DNA from: Anaerolineae bacterium
GTDB taxonomy: Bacteria; Chloroflexota; Anaerolineae; Aggregatilineales; J027
Assembly (NCBI GenBank): GCA_021463865.1
Contig: JAJTXY010000010.1
Coordinates: 62,001-126,000, forward strand
Direction of reading: 5' to 3'
Length of the DNA: 64,000 bases
The position numbers were made by a program, and so were the translations under genes. The notes under the pieces were generated by a model. It was not told the origin of the DNA and made no database searches. It saw only the letters and a list, made by a program, of their open reading frames with translations. Within the stretch, counting starts at the first letter, position 1; the number at the start of each line of letters is the position of its first letter. Shown one piece after another: positions 36,814-46,019 of this stretch.

Positions 36814-38802
36814 TTACTCTGGTCGGAAGGCTAACAATCGTAAGCCATTCAGCACCACAATGACGGTACTGCCTTCGTGACCCACCACGCCTAACGGTAA
36901 AGGCAGTTGGACAAAGGGCAGTAGAGCGCTAATCACCAGCACGACAATTACCGACATACTGAATATGAGATTCTGAATTACGATTCGTCTGGCCCGCTTA
37001 CTAAGGGCAATCGCATATGGGATTTTCGAGAGGTCGCTGGACATAAGCACGACATCGGCAGTTTCCAACGCGACATCCGTGCCCGCCGCCCCCATCGCAA
37101 TACCGAGCGAGGCGGTTGCTAGGGCGGGAGCATCGTTCACACCATCACCGACCATTGCCACCGGGCCATATTCGGCGGCGAGTTCATTGAGAACCGTTAC
37201 CTTGTCCTCTGGCATCAAATTGGCGTAGGGGGCATCAATTCCGGTACTTCCCGCGATGGCCGCCGCAACTTGAGGATTATCCCCGGTCAACATGGCGATT
37301 TTCTGAATGCCGACATGGTGTAGGGCTTCTAGGGCACGTTTGGCTTCGGGGCGAGGGGTGTCGGCAATGGCGACAATGCCTAACCAATGCTCCGGTTGTT
37401 GATACACAAGGAGAGCGGTCTTGCCGTTTTGATAAAATCCCTCTTGCTGCTGGCGGATGGAATCGGGAATAACAATGTCGCCTTCATCAAAGAGACGCTC
37501 TGAGCCGATGAGCAGGTCTTTGCCGTCAATGGTGGCGCGGATACCCCGACCCGGCACGGCTTCGAAAATCTCCGGTTCGACCAGTGACAGTTGGCGCTCA
37601 TTGGCGGCCTTGACCACCGCATTGGCAAGTGGGTGCTCCGAGCGGGCTTCAGCCGAGGCGGTCAATTTTAGGAGTTCGTTTTCGGACAGGCCGTCAAGCA
37701 CCACAATATCGGTCACTATGGGTTTGCCAGTGGTAATCGTGCCGGTTTTGTCAAACGCGACGACTTTAATTAGGGCCATGCTTTCCAGATGTGCCCCACC
37801 TTTAAACAAGACTCCATGTCGTGCTCCATTCGCAATGGCCGAGAGGATGCTGGCAGGGGTGCTGATGACCAACGCACAGGGCGAGGCGACCACCATCACA
37901 ACCATTGCTCGATAGAAATTGTCATTAAAATCCACACTCGTGAGCAGGGGTGGCAGGAAAATCAGTAGGATGGTCATGCCGATGACAACCATCGCGTAAT
38001 ATTGTTCAAATTTGTCGAGAGCCGTCTGGGTATTGGCTTTATTGGCCTGCGCGTTTTCGACCATCTGAATAATGCGTGAAAGGGTACTTTCGGATGAGAG
38101 GCGGGTAACTTCAACATCTAATGCTCCATTTTCGTTGATGGTTCCGGCAAAAACTTCATCCCCAACTTGTTTGAGAACGGGTACAGATTCCCCGGTGATG
38201 CTGGCCTGATTCACACTGGCTGAACCACGAATTACGCGACCATCTACCGGAATACGCGCCCCCGGCTGTAAAATGACCACATCGCCGTGCCGCAGTTCCT
38301 CAACGGGCACTTCAACTAAACGGTCATCACGTCGAATAGTCGCGGTATCAGGTCGGAGATCAAGCAGGCTCTGGATAGCTTTGCGGCTACGACCCATCGC
38401 GTAGTCTTGCAGGACATTCGAAAGACTAAACAGAAACAGCAGAATCGCGCCCTCATGCCATTGATCTACTAATGCCGCGCCAGCCGCTGCCAGTACCATC
38501 AAGAGGTCAACGTTGATTTCTTTATGCAACAGACTCTGGAATCCAGCCTGCACACCAAAATAGCCACCTGCCAAATAACTAATGACATTGGCGGAAAGGA
38601 CTGTCCATGCAGGCAGGTCAAGTTGTTCAAACGCCATGCTGGTTACGATGGCAAGAGCCGTGATGACCACAAGGACTGGTTCAATATTGGCGATAAGCCG
38701 CGTGAAATGACTTTGCGGGGGGGTATGTGTTTTGGGAATGGCCTTTTCAATCGGCTCGACCCTTTCAGCAGGGGCACTGGTTTGGAGGGTAGATTGAGCC
38801 AT
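36814..38802 (-). CDS. P1B-type metal-transporting ATPase, P1B-4-like
   Basis: Exports a transition metal with ATP. It shows the SPC motif in the central helix (residues 307-309, in place of CPC), the phosphorylation site DKTGT (351), TGES and GDGVND. Near the C-terminus HEGST (642-646) matches the HEG(G/S)T signature of the P1B-4 subgroup (Co, Zn or Fe exporters such as CoaT/CtpD). The N-terminal metal-binding HMA domain is absent, as is usual for that group. The ATG at 38802 (662 residues) is preferred because AAAGGA lies 6 bases upstream; an ATG 10 codons earlier is the alternative. An inverted repeat over the promoter suggests metal-responsive control. Confidence 0.9.
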   Translation of the reverse strand: MAQSTLQTSAPAERVEPIEKAIPKTHTPPQSHFTRLIANIEPVLVVITALAIVTSMAFEQLDLPAWTVLSANVISYLAGGYFGVQAGFQSLLHKEINVDLLMVLAAAGAALVDQWHEGAILLFLFSLSNVLQDYAMGRSRKAIQSLLDLRPDTATIRRDDRLVEVPVEELRHGDVVILQPGARIPVDGRVIRGSASVNQASITGESVPVLKQVGDEVFAGTINENGALDVEVTRLSSESTLSRIIQMVENAQANKANTQTALDKFEQYYAMVVIGMTILLIFLPPLLTSVDFNDNFYRAMVVMVVASPCALVISTPASILSAIANGARHGVLFKGGAHLESMALIKVVAFDKTGTITTGKPIVTDIVVLDGLSENELLKLTASAEARSEHPLANAVVKAANERQLSLVEPEIFEAVPGRGIRATIDGKDLLIGSERLFDEGDIVIPDSIRQQQEGFYQNGKTALLVYQQPEHWLGIVAIADTPRPEAKRALEALHHVGIQKIAMLTGDNPQVAAAIAGSTGIDAPYANLMPEDKVTVLNELAAEYGPVAMVGDGVNDAPALATASLGIAMGAAGTDVALETADVVLMSSDLSKIPYAIALSKRARRIVIQNLIFSMSVIVVLVISALLPFVQLPLPLGVVGHEGSTVIVVLNGLRLLAFRPE

Positions 38803-38832
38803 TGGGATTCCTTTCCATGCGGTAGCGTCCAT

Positions 38833-38866
38833 ATTATCGGTGAAATTTAACTGTGGTTAAATTCAC
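38833..38866 (-). promoter_or_regulatory. Candidate operator and promoter of the metal ATPase
   Basis: GTGAAATTTAAC (38840-38851) and GTTAAATTCAC (38856-38866) form an almost perfect inverted repeat around TGTG. On the minus strand the -10-like GATAAT (38838-38833) pairs with a -35-like TTTAAC (38861-38856) at 17-base spacing, so a bound repressor would block the promoter. The arms do not match a consensus I can name. Confidence 0.55.
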
Positions 38867-38950
38867 ATTTTACTTGTGTAATCTATTATAATGTATGCCT
38901 ATAAAAATTCCATCAGTTTATGTTGAGAAGCGCCTAAAAGTCTGAAGACA

Positions 38951-39412
38951 ATGGCGAAGTTCTATATCAATCTAGGTGTCTATACAGAAATCTGCGGCCA
39001 TGCGGCTAGTCAATCAGGCGCTGAAGTATGCGGACTCATTGGGGGGCGCTGGAAGCCATTTGACAGGGCTGCTTTTGGTGAACAGGTGGTTTCCATTCCC
39101 AATATCGCTGCCCAACCAGAGGTAACTTTCTTGATGGAGCCACGCGCCCAAATTCAGGCGATGACCCGTTTTGCCAAAGCGGGCCTCGATACCATTGGCA
39201 TCTTCCACAGCCACCCACAGGGAATGGATCGGCCTTCGGAGACGGATATTAGAGAATGCGCCTATCCTGATGTCGTTTTTTTGATTGTATGCCCCGCCAT
39301 CTACGCCGAGTGGACAGCCGAGCGACCCCCGACTATCAATGGGATGGTCGTGACCGCATGGCGCATCAAGAGTGGGGAAGCAACCGCAGTGACGATCGTG
39401 GTGAGTGAGTAG
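38951..39412 (+). CDS. JAMM/MPN-type metalloprotease
   Basis: A 153-residue stand-alone JAB1/MPN-fold protein. The JAMM active site is complete: Glu25 (SGAEVCGL), H86-S-H88-P and Asp99 (HSHPQGMDRPSETD). Bacterial relatives cleave C-terminal peptides from ubiquitin-like sulfur carriers such as CysO, or process small proteins; no such partner (ThiS/MoaD/CysO-like or E1-like) is near. It is divergent from the metal ATPase across the candidate operator, so joint control is possible. Confidence 0.88.
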   Translation: MAKFYINLGVYTEICGHAASQSGAEVCGLIGGRWKPFDRAAFGEQVVSIPNIAAQPEVTFLMEPRAQIQAMTRFAKAGLDTIGIFHSHPQGMDRPSETDIRECAYPDVVFLIVCPAIYAEWTAERPPTINGMVVTAWRIKSGEATAVTIVVSE

Positions 39413-39430
39413 GGGGCAAATTTACCCCCT
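39411..39430. terminator. Possible bidirectional terminator hairpin
   Basis: AGGGGG (39411-39416) pairs with CCCCCT (39425-39430) between two convergent genes. No clear T tract follows on either strand, so termination is only suggested. Confidence 0.35.
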
Positions 39431-39434
39431 CTAG

Positions 39435-41015
39435 TTATTGTTCGCGGGTGAGCTGGTCGTAATGGAGGAAGAAATTCGGCTCGATGACAATGCCCCCGAT
39501 GTCATTCCAAGTGAGTACCGTGAGGGTATCTTCCCACAGCGGAGCAATGATATTTTCCGGCTGAATCAAGGTTTGGGCCTGACGATACAGTTCCGCCTGC
39601 ACAGTCGTGTCGGTTTCAAGGGCCGCTTGATCGAGCAGCGCATCTATATCGGCATTGCCAAATTCACCCCCACGCGCCAGTAGCCCATTGGAGTGGAGCA
39701 AGGCACGCAAGTAGTAATCGGGATGGGCGATTAGAGGGGAGAGGGCAAATACCGACGTTGGTGTGTCCCCATGTTGGACGGCCTCTGCAAAAACGCCGCG
39801 CTGTTCAAGGTTTTGTCCTGTGGTGATGTTGATAGCGATTACGCGCACAGGAATAAAGTCTTTGGTCAGATCGTTTAGGGCATCTACATAATAATCACCA
39901 TAGACGGATTGCGAGGTGATGAGGTTAATCTGGGCACGGCTGATATTGGCCTCACGATAGCCTGCATCGCGCAATTTACGATCTATCTGTGCGGCATCGG
40001 GGGTCGTTTGCCACAGTGGATTATACGCATCCCTGAATAGCTCTGGCACAAGGCTGTAGGCAGGTGTCAGATACCCTTGAAAATACTCTTGGGTTACGCG
40101 CTCACGATTGATGCCCAGCAAGAAACTTTCACGCACAATGGGGTCGTCCGTATAGTCGAAGCGGCGCACCATGTAGACATACCACATCCGGGCACTCGGA
40201 ACGTGTTCCAGACGTAAAGAGCTGTTGTTTTGTGCCATATCAATCGCATCGGGCAACAACATATCGCGCCAGACCAGATCAATCACACGGCTTTCTAGGG
40301 CTTGGCTCAATTCAAAACTGGAGATGTAGCGACGCAGCACAATAGTGTCGGTTTTGGCAACAGACCCATATTGAAAATCGGGATTGGCTTTAAGGGTGAT
40401 GCTGTCACCGGGGTTCCAAGAATCCAGCAAGTAAACGCCGTTGCCAGTCAAGGTTGTCGGAAACTGGTTGAGGTCGTTAGCGGTGAAATCACTTTCTTTG
40501 ACCGCGAAGAAGGGGGGTAATGAAACAAGCCCAAGAAAATAGGGAACTGGGCGGGTTAACTGAAAGACCAAAGCATCATTTTCATCCACTGATACAGAAG
40601 TCACGATGCCATCTAGTAAGTCGAAGGCTTCTTCATCGAGGGTGATCACGCGGTTAATGCTGTAGGCAAAGGTATCAGCGGTTATCGGGGTGCCATCGGT
40701 GAAGGTCGCGTCATCACGGATGGTAAATGTATGGGTCAGACCGTCTTCGCTGACGGTATGGGTCGCCGCAACCGCCAATTCATAATCGGTGCTGCCGGGG
40801 ACTTGTCGGGTTAATCCTGTGTAGATATGGCTCAACACTTCCCATGAAACATATGTAGTGGCTTCGGCGGGGTCAAGCGTTAGGGGTAAATCGGTGGTGC
40901 CGATGGTGATGGTGCTGTTCTGCGCGTGGGATATAGCCATTGGGTGTCGAGGGAGAGCCATCACGCAAACGGCGATGCAAAGTGCCACCGCGAGTAATTT
41001 TCGGTTTAACAACAT
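39435..41015 (-). CDS. Family 5 ABC transporter substrate-binding protein
   Basis: A 526-residue secreted protein with a signal peptide (about 1-31, ending SHAQ) and an SBP_bac_5 domain. It begins ITIGTTDLPLTLDPAEATTY, a typical first strand for dipeptide/oligopeptide-binding proteins, and has the conserved PITADTFAYSINRV. No lipobox is evident. CAGGAG lies 6 bases before the ATG. No permease or ATPase genes are adjacent, so it either uses a distant transporter or has another role. Confidence 0.9.
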   Translation of the reverse strand: MLLNRKLLAVALCIAVCVMALPRHPMAISHAQNSTITIGTTDLPLTLDPAEATTYVSWEVLSHIYTGLTRQVPGSTDYELAVAATHTVSEDGLTHTFTIRDDATFTDGTPITADTFAYSINRVITLDEEAFDLLDGIVTSVSVDENDALVFQLTRPVPYFLGLVSLPPFFAVKESDFTANDLNQFPTTLTGNGVYLLDSWNPGDSITLKANPDFQYGSVAKTDTIVLRRYISSFELSQALESRVIDLVWRDMLLPDAIDMAQNNSSLRLEHVPSARMWYVYMVRRFDYTDDPIVRESFLLGINRERVTQEYFQGYLTPAYSLVPELFRDAYNPLWQTTPDAAQIDRKLRDAGYREANISRAQINLITSQSVYGDYYVDALNDLTKDFIPVRVIAINITTGQNLEQRGVFAEAVQHGDTPTSVFALSPLIAHPDYYLRALLHSNGLLARGGEFGNADIDALLDQAALETDTTVQAELYRQAQTLIQPENIIAPLWEDTLTVLTWNDIGGIVIEPNFFLHYDQLTREQ

Positions 41016-41105
41016 AGGGACTCCTGCAAGTAGATTTTTATGTACGGGCTAAGTATATATACAAGCAAGCGTCCCGTTTAGATCAAAAAATGAAAACTGC
41101 ATTTC

Positions 41106-41714
41106 CTAGCGGCGCGAGGTATCTCGATAGATATATTCCCAGATGGCCCGCAGAAAAGTATTAGCATCGGGTTCACTACCATTATAGGCGGTGACACTGC
41201 CCTGTTGGTCGTAGCGATAATCTTCACAGGCTTGGGGGATACCGCCCATCACATGCACGTCTGCAATCCGGCGATGAGTAGTAGCATTAAAGACGGCGAC
41301 GAGTTTATAGGGCTGGAAGCGCTGAACAGCAAAGATAAGACTGCCGTCCTCCCGGTAATAAGGGCATTCTTCGACGACCTGTTTTTCAATCTCGCCAACA
41401 CAAAAGATCAACGATAACTCGTCACGGGTTTCGGCTTTCGTTTCGTCAGGTAGAACTTCATGCCATTCGTGTAAATCGTTTTCTCCTAAGCCAATCACGA
41501 CACTCTTGAAGGGGCCTTGCGTGGTGGGGAAATTGCTAAGATTGGCATTTCCACCGCCTAATGTCTCGCACTGGGCAAATGTTTCTTCGCCAAGCGCGGC
41601 TTTGAGTTTTTCTTCCTTTTGCTTTTGAAGAATAAAAAAAATGGCAATACCAAACACGGCAATAATGATGAGGGCAATGATGAGTGTGAGGCAGTTCTTT
41701 TGTCCGTCCGACAT
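41106..41714 (-). CDS. Membrane-anchored protein of unknown function
   Basis: 202 residues: one N-terminal transmembrane helix (about 10-30, LIIALIIIAVFGIAIFF) and an extracytoplasmic domain of about 165 residues with four or five cysteines (for example FAQCETLGG, IFCVGEIEKQ, EECPYYRE). It begins with AGGG before the ATG. The cysteine pairs could form disulphides. It lies downstream of nothing on the same strand. I recognise no family. Confidence 0.7.
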   Translation of the reverse strand: MSDGQKNCLTLIIALIIIAVFGIAIFFILQKQKEEKLKAALGEETFAQCETLGGGNANLSNFPTTQGPFKSVVIGLGENDLHEWHEVLPDETKAETRDELSLIFCVGEIEKQVVEECPYYREDGSLIFAVQRFQPYKLVAVFNATTHRRIADVHVMGGIPQACEDYRYDQQGSVTAYNGSEPDANTFLRAIWEYIYRDTSRR

Positions 41715-41896
41715 GGTTATTTCCCTCCAAAATAGACTTTTTTATAGATTAAATATCATCGCCCCAAATTTGCCAAGTCCGCCAAGCATATCTGTCACTC
41801 CCAACGTGATCGCCCTTGTAAATGTGAAACGGCATCATTGTTGAACCTATCATTGAATGGAACGATAGTTCTATCAAAAATCATAGGAGCAAACGC

Positions 41897-42232
41897 ATGG
41901 CTGATTTCCCAATGGAAATGGATACATTTTTTATCTGCTTTTCACGCAAAGGCCCAATCTGGACAGGAGAGCCAAGCCCCGAGCTTGAAGAACGCCAAAA
42001 GCGCCACGTCGAATATTTGGGTAAATTACGCGCCGATGGCAAAACGATTGTCAGCGGCCCCGTCGAAGACCCCACCGGCAATCTACGTGGCGTCACGATT
42101 TTCAAGACGCCAACAATCGAAGAAGCCAAAGCACTCATGGCCCAAGACCCGCATGTCAAGATTGGGCACTTGGTTGCCGAAATCATGCCTTGGTGGGTGG
42201 GCAAAGGTTATCTACAGGGTAAAGAAGATTAG
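41897..42232 (+). CDS. YCII-related protein
   Basis: A 111-residue protein of the YCII/YciI family (dimeric alpha-beta barrel related to chlorite dismutase-like folds). It has a central SGPVEDPTGNLRG turn and a region EEAKALMAQDPHV, which resemble the family pattern. AGGAG lies 8 bases before the ATG at 41897. The function of YCII proteins is mostly unknown. Confidence 0.8.
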   Translation: MADFPMEMDTFFICFSRKGPIWTGEPSPELEERQKRHVEYLGKLRADGKTIVSGPVEDPTGNLRGVTIFKTPTIEEAKALMAQDPHVKIGHLVAEIMPWWVGKGYLQGKED

Positions 42233-42240
42233 GGTGAATA

Positions 42241-42267
42241 AAAAAACCCCGGCTCATTTACCGGGGT
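42241..42267 (-). terminator. Rho-independent terminator after sppA
   Basis: ACCCCGG (42246-42252) pairs with CCGGGGT (42261-42267); a T run follows on the minus strand, about 90 bases past the sppA stop. The hairpin also lies 9 bases after the YCII gene but has no T tract in that direction. Confidence 0.65.
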
Positions 42268-42356
42268 CTATAGTGGGCTTAACATTGACTGGCCTGTAGT
42301 CAAGCCAGATTCAGCACGGGACTTAACCACGTGTTATCATCTTCCGCTTTAATGGT

Positions 42357-43511
42357 TTAACGATCAAGTCCAAGTGATCTATTTTGACCACCGTCATATG
42401 GGCCAAAATACCGATATTGCAGCGGTGCTTGTTGCAAACTATCGAGTATTTCTTGGGTCGTCGGTATATCAAAATAACCCTCTGACAAACCCTCAGCGGC
42501 ACTAAAACCCGATCCAAAAATGTTGAAGAAGTCAAACGCAAATGGATATTCTTGCACGCGATACGACGACATACCCGCCAAATCAGCCGCCCGTTGAATT
42601 GCATCTTCTTCATAACCGATTTGGTCTACCAGTCCGCGATCTTTGGCCTCACTCGCCACCCACACCCGGCCTGTCGCCAATTGACGCACTTCATCCTCAG
42701 TCAAGGTTGACCCCGGACGACTGGCGACGGCTTGGATGAAATTGGTAAGCAAGATTTCGCTCTGGCTGAGCCAATATGCTTCTTCTTCGGGGGTCAGCGG
42801 GCGAAACATGCTGCCAAAATCTTTATTTTCACCCGTCGCAATCGTTTGGACATCAATCCCCAAATCATCCAACAGTTCTTGGGCATTAAAAAAGGTGGAA
42901 ATGACGCCAATGCTGCCGACCAGCGAACTGCGTGTGGCCCAAATTTCAGTCGCCGCGCTCGAAATGTATAAACACCCCGACGCACACATACCCTGCACCG
43001 AAATCACAATCGGTTTTTTAGCCCGCAGTTTCGCCACCTCATGCCAGATCGTATCGCTGGGGTCAACCCCACCGCCGGGGCTGTTAGCGCGGATGACAAT
43101 CGCTTTGACATCGTTGCTTTCTTCCATCCACTTCAACTGCTCCTGCATATATCCAGTGGACGCGCTAAACAGGCTGTCCCCCGCAATAATCGGCCCGGTC
43201 AGGTCAATCACGCCAACCGCTGGCCCAGTCTCCTGAGTCGTGTCTAGTTGACCCGCCCATGTAGATAGCCCTACAAATGACCCTAAGCAGAGGCATACAC
43301 ACAAACAAATCGGGGTCGCCATCCCTGCCAATGTCGAAAGCAGCACCCATAGCGCTGTCCGATTAACAACCGAGGCTTCCCCGCGACTTTTTTGAGGCGG
43401 GGGCGATTGCACAGGTGGCTGAAAAAATGGGCCACTGGAAAAATTAGGGGGTGGTGATTGCATAGTTCCTCGTTGGGGATCATTCGCTGGAAATGGAGGC
43501 ATGTCTGACAT
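42357..43511 (-). CDS. sppA: Signal peptide peptidase SppA (S49 family)
   Basis: Membrane-bound serine-lysine peptidase that degrades leftover signal peptides. The start at 43511 gives 384 residues, with AGAGG 9 bases upstream. A Pro-rich cytosolic N-terminus (about 1-50) precedes a transmembrane helix (about 58-85) with several Cys. The S49 core has NSPGGGVDPSD, the likely catalytic Ser in GMCASGCLYISSAA, SLVGSIGV, and a Lys in ENKDFGSMFRP. It begins 22 bases after tyrS and shares its transcript. Confidence 0.9.
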   Translation of the reverse strand: MSDMPPFPANDPQRGTMQSPPPNFSSGPFFQPPVQSPPPQKSRGEASVVNRTALWVLLSTLAGMATPICLCVCLCLGSFVGLSTWAGQLDTTQETGPAVGVIDLTGPIIAGDSLFSASTGYMQEQLKWMEESNDVKAIVIRANSPGGGVDPSDTIWHEVAKLRAKKPIVISVQGMCASGCLYISSAATEIWATRSSLVGSIGVISTFFNAQELLDDLGIDVQTIATGENKDFGSMFRPLTPEEEAYWLSQSEILLTNFIQAVASRPGSTLTEDEVRQLATGRVWVASEAKDRGLVDQIGYEEDAIQRAADLAGMSSYRVQEYPFAFDFFNIFGSGFSAAEGLSEGYFDIPTTQEILDSLQQAPLQYRYFGPYDGGQNRSLGLDR

Positions 43512-43533
43512 TCCGCTAATCCTCTCCTCAAAT

Positions 43534-44781
43534 TTAGCCTTTGACAATCCGCACAAAATGGCGCTTGCCATATTGCAACACGGTGGGCAAATCCGCCACG
43601 CACACAACCTCATCAAAATCCGTCACCTTATCACTGTCGCGGCGCACACCCCCACCCTGAATCTGGCGTTTGGCATCACCTTTGCTCTTGCACAAACCCG
43701 TCGCTACCAGCAAATCCACCAATGGTGTATCAGAGAGTATCGCATGTTCGGCAATATCATCCGGTATACCACCCTCTTGCATGGCCTTGCGCGAAAACTC
43801 ACGCCCCTGCAAAGCCGCTTCACGGCCATGAAAAATCGTCGTGATGTCGAGTGCCATCCCTGCCTTGACTTCCTGCGGTTCCACCTCACCCCGATTAATC
43901 CGAACCATCATATCATCCACGTCTTCCTGACTCCATCCTAACAGGAGTTTAAAGTACAGCGGCATGGCGAAATCGGGCAGTTTCATCAAACTGGTGTACA
44001 TCTGACCGGGTTCACTCAGCAAGGCGATATGGTTGCCCTTGCTCTTGCTCATTTTTTCGATGCCATCCGTCCCCGGCAGGCTCTCTCCCATGGCGATAAC
44101 CACTTGCGGTTGCACGCCAAGTTTTTGCATCAATTGACGGCCTGCCATCAAGTTGAACAATTGGTCTTGTCCACCAACCTGTGCATCCGCCTTGAGACCG
44201 ATTGGGTCATACCCCTGCATTAATGGGTAAAAGAATTCATGCAGATAAATGGGATTGCCATCTTCAAGCCGATTGCTAAACCCCTCCCGTGCCAAAAACT
44301 GCTGCACAGTAAAATGTTGGGCAAGTTTAATGACATCCAGAAAGCCGAGTTCCGCCAACCATTCGCTATTATGGCGCACTTCTGTTTTCTTGGGGTCGAG
44401 GATTTTAAAAGCCTGTTCCTTATAGGTCTGGGCATTTTCTGCCACTTTTTCCGGCGTCAGGATTTCACGCGCCTTAACATCATCCGGGTCGCCAATCAGT
44501 GAGGTAAATGACCCGATCAGGAAAATGACGTGGTGTCCAAATTCCTGAAATTGGCGGAGTTTGTGCATCGTAATCGTATGCCCAAGGTGCAGATCGGTGG
44601 TACGGGGGTCATAGCCGCAATAGACCCGTAGTGGACGCCCTTCGCGTTCAGCCTGAATTAGGCGTTCGCGCAGTTCTTGACGCATAATTTCACGGGTATG
44701 GTCGTCCCCATAGCCCGTGTTGCTCATCAGAACATCCACTTGTTCATCTATTGACACGCCCACTTGCGTATTCCCCGTCAT
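43534..44781 (-). CDS. tyrS: Tyrosyl-tRNA synthetase
   Basis: Charges tRNA-Tyr. A class I synthetase with the HIGH-type motif HLGHT (in TDLHLGHTITMHK) and the KMSKS loop EKMSKSKGN. A C-terminal S4 RNA-binding domain lies at about 350-412. It resembles the TyrZ/TyrRS type 2 subgroup. The ATG at 44781 (415 residues) is chosen because GGAGG lies 10 bases upstream; a TTG six codons earlier overlaps that site. No T-box leader fits in the 81-base gap upstream. Confidence 0.93.
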   Translation of the reverse strand: MTGNTQVGVSIDEQVDVLMSNTGYGDDHTREIMRQELRERLIQAEREGRPLRVYCGYDPRTTDLHLGHTITMHKLRQFQEFGHHVIFLIGSFTSLIGDPDDVKAREILTPEKVAENAQTYKEQAFKILDPKKTEVRHNSEWLAELGFLDVIKLAQHFTVQQFLAREGFSNRLEDGNPIYLHEFFYPLMQGYDPIGLKADAQVGGQDQLFNLMAGRQLMQKLGVQPQVVIAMGESLPGTDGIEKMSKSKGNHIALLSEPGQMYTSLMKLPDFAMPLYFKLLLGWSQEDVDDMMVRINRGEVEPQEVKAGMALDITTIFHGREAALQGREFSRKAMQEGGIPDDIAEHAILSDTPLVDLLVATGLCKSKGDAKRQIQGGGVRRDSDKVTDFDEVVCVADLPTVLQYGKRHFVRIVKG

Positions 44782-44862
44782 TGTCACTATTTCCTCCAAT
44801 TAAAAGCGGCTAATGGGGTCATTATAGCACAGCGACGGGGAGGTTTGAAAAAGCCGTATTGA

Positions 44863-45783
44863 TTAATCCTGTGGAGGCGACAAACGCTGGTAGAGTTGGG
44901 ACGCGATCCGTCGTACAAAGGGATCGGAATCATCAAGCGCGATGGTACTAGCAATCAACCCTTCGGTTGGGTCAATCTGCGCGATACCCATCAGGGCATA
45001 GGCCCGAACAGCCAGCTTTGCTTTGGGCAGGAGATTCAAAAGTGGCACTAGGGCAGGCTGACCAATTTTCACCAACGCGGCAATTTCCACATCAGGACGG
45101 TTGGCATCCCCCGCCCCATCATTTCCAGCAATTCGAAAATCATGCTCATTGGCACCCAGATCAATCGGGTGGGTTTGGCAGTCTTCCACCAACGCCTGCA
45201 AAATCACCGGAATCGCCCGCGCATCGCCAATTTGCCCCAGCGCCCACACCGCCATATGGCGAATCATATCGTGGTGCGCAACGACCAGTTGAATCAATGA
45301 CTCAACCGCTTCAACCGCTTGCAATTTGCCTAAAGCAGTCACGGCCCGTACAACTACCTGCTTATCTGGGTCATCGAGTGTATCTAGTAAGGTCGGGATC
45401 GCCTGCGGATCGCCTATCGTGCCCAACCCCTCAGCCGCCAATGCGCGTACCCGATTATTTTCGTCACTGAGGGCTATTTGAAGTGCCTGTGATACCTGTG
45501 TACCGCCAATTGCCCCCAAGATTTTTACCGCTCCGGTACGTAGCAAATCATCATCTTCTTGTAAAGCCAAAATAAGTGCATCTGTCGCAGGTTCACCCAT
45601 CATCGTGAGCGCGTTCACCGCCGCTGTCCGCAGCATCACGGCGTTGTCCGATAATGTCGCAATCAAAGGCTCAATGGCGCGGGTGTCACGGCTTTTACCC
45701 AATGCCTGAATCGCCCGCATCCGTTCCCCGATATTGGGAGCGTTCAGGTTGCTAATTAACTGTTCCATATCCGAATCATTCAT
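44863..45783 (-). CDS. HEAT-repeat protein
   Basis: 306 residues made of about seven PBS-lyase-type HEAT repeats (for example DTRAIEPLIATL, DPQAIPTLLDTL, DARAIPVILQAL). They build a curved helical scaffold for protein binding. The fifth repeat is interrupted by a ~25-residue loop (about 205-230). No enzymatic motif is present. It lies upstream of tyrS on the same strand and may be co-transcribed. Confidence 0.88.
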   Translation of the reverse strand: MNDSDMEQLISNLNAPNIGERMRAIQALGKSRDTRAIEPLIATLSDNAVMLRTAAVNALTMMGEPATDALILALQEDDDLLRTGAVKILGAIGGTQVSQALQIALSDENNRVRALAAEGLGTIGDPQAIPTLLDTLDDPDKQVVVRAVTALGKLQAVEAVESLIQLVVAHHDMIRHMAVWALGQIGDARAIPVILQALVEDCQTHPIDLGANEHDFRIAGNDGAGDANRPDVEIAALVKIGQPALVPLLNLLPKAKLAVRAYALMGIAQIDPTEGLIASTIALDDSDPFVRRIASQLYQRLSPPQD

Positions 45784-45942
45784 TCCCTACAAAGCTCTAC
45801 GATGCTGCATACTAATAATTGCATCTATAACTCAATTTATTATTCTCGCTGAATCTATATAACAATGCCAGCTAAAAGTGTAAATTTTGAGAGATTGATA
45901 CCAAACTAAAACGCTTTCCTAACAGCCTCCGCGCCGTCGCTA

Positions 45943-45971
45943 TTGAGATTCAGGGGTCTGTCACCTATAAT
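45943..45971 (+). promoter_or_regulatory. Predicted alaS promoter
   Basis: TTGAGA (45943-45948) and a perfect TATAAT (45966-45971) are spaced by 17 bases. The start site would be about 40 bases before alaS. It lies in the 236-base gap between the divergent HEAT-repeat and alaS genes, where nothing else is evident. Confidence 0.6.
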
Positions 45972-46019
45972 GGCAGTAACTTTCGTTTCAAACATTTTCG
46001 TTTATAGGACAGCCCTCTA

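Noticed and set aside
44782..44862. T-box leader before tyrS
   Set aside because: The gap is too short for a T-box and lacks the T-box sequence and terminator.
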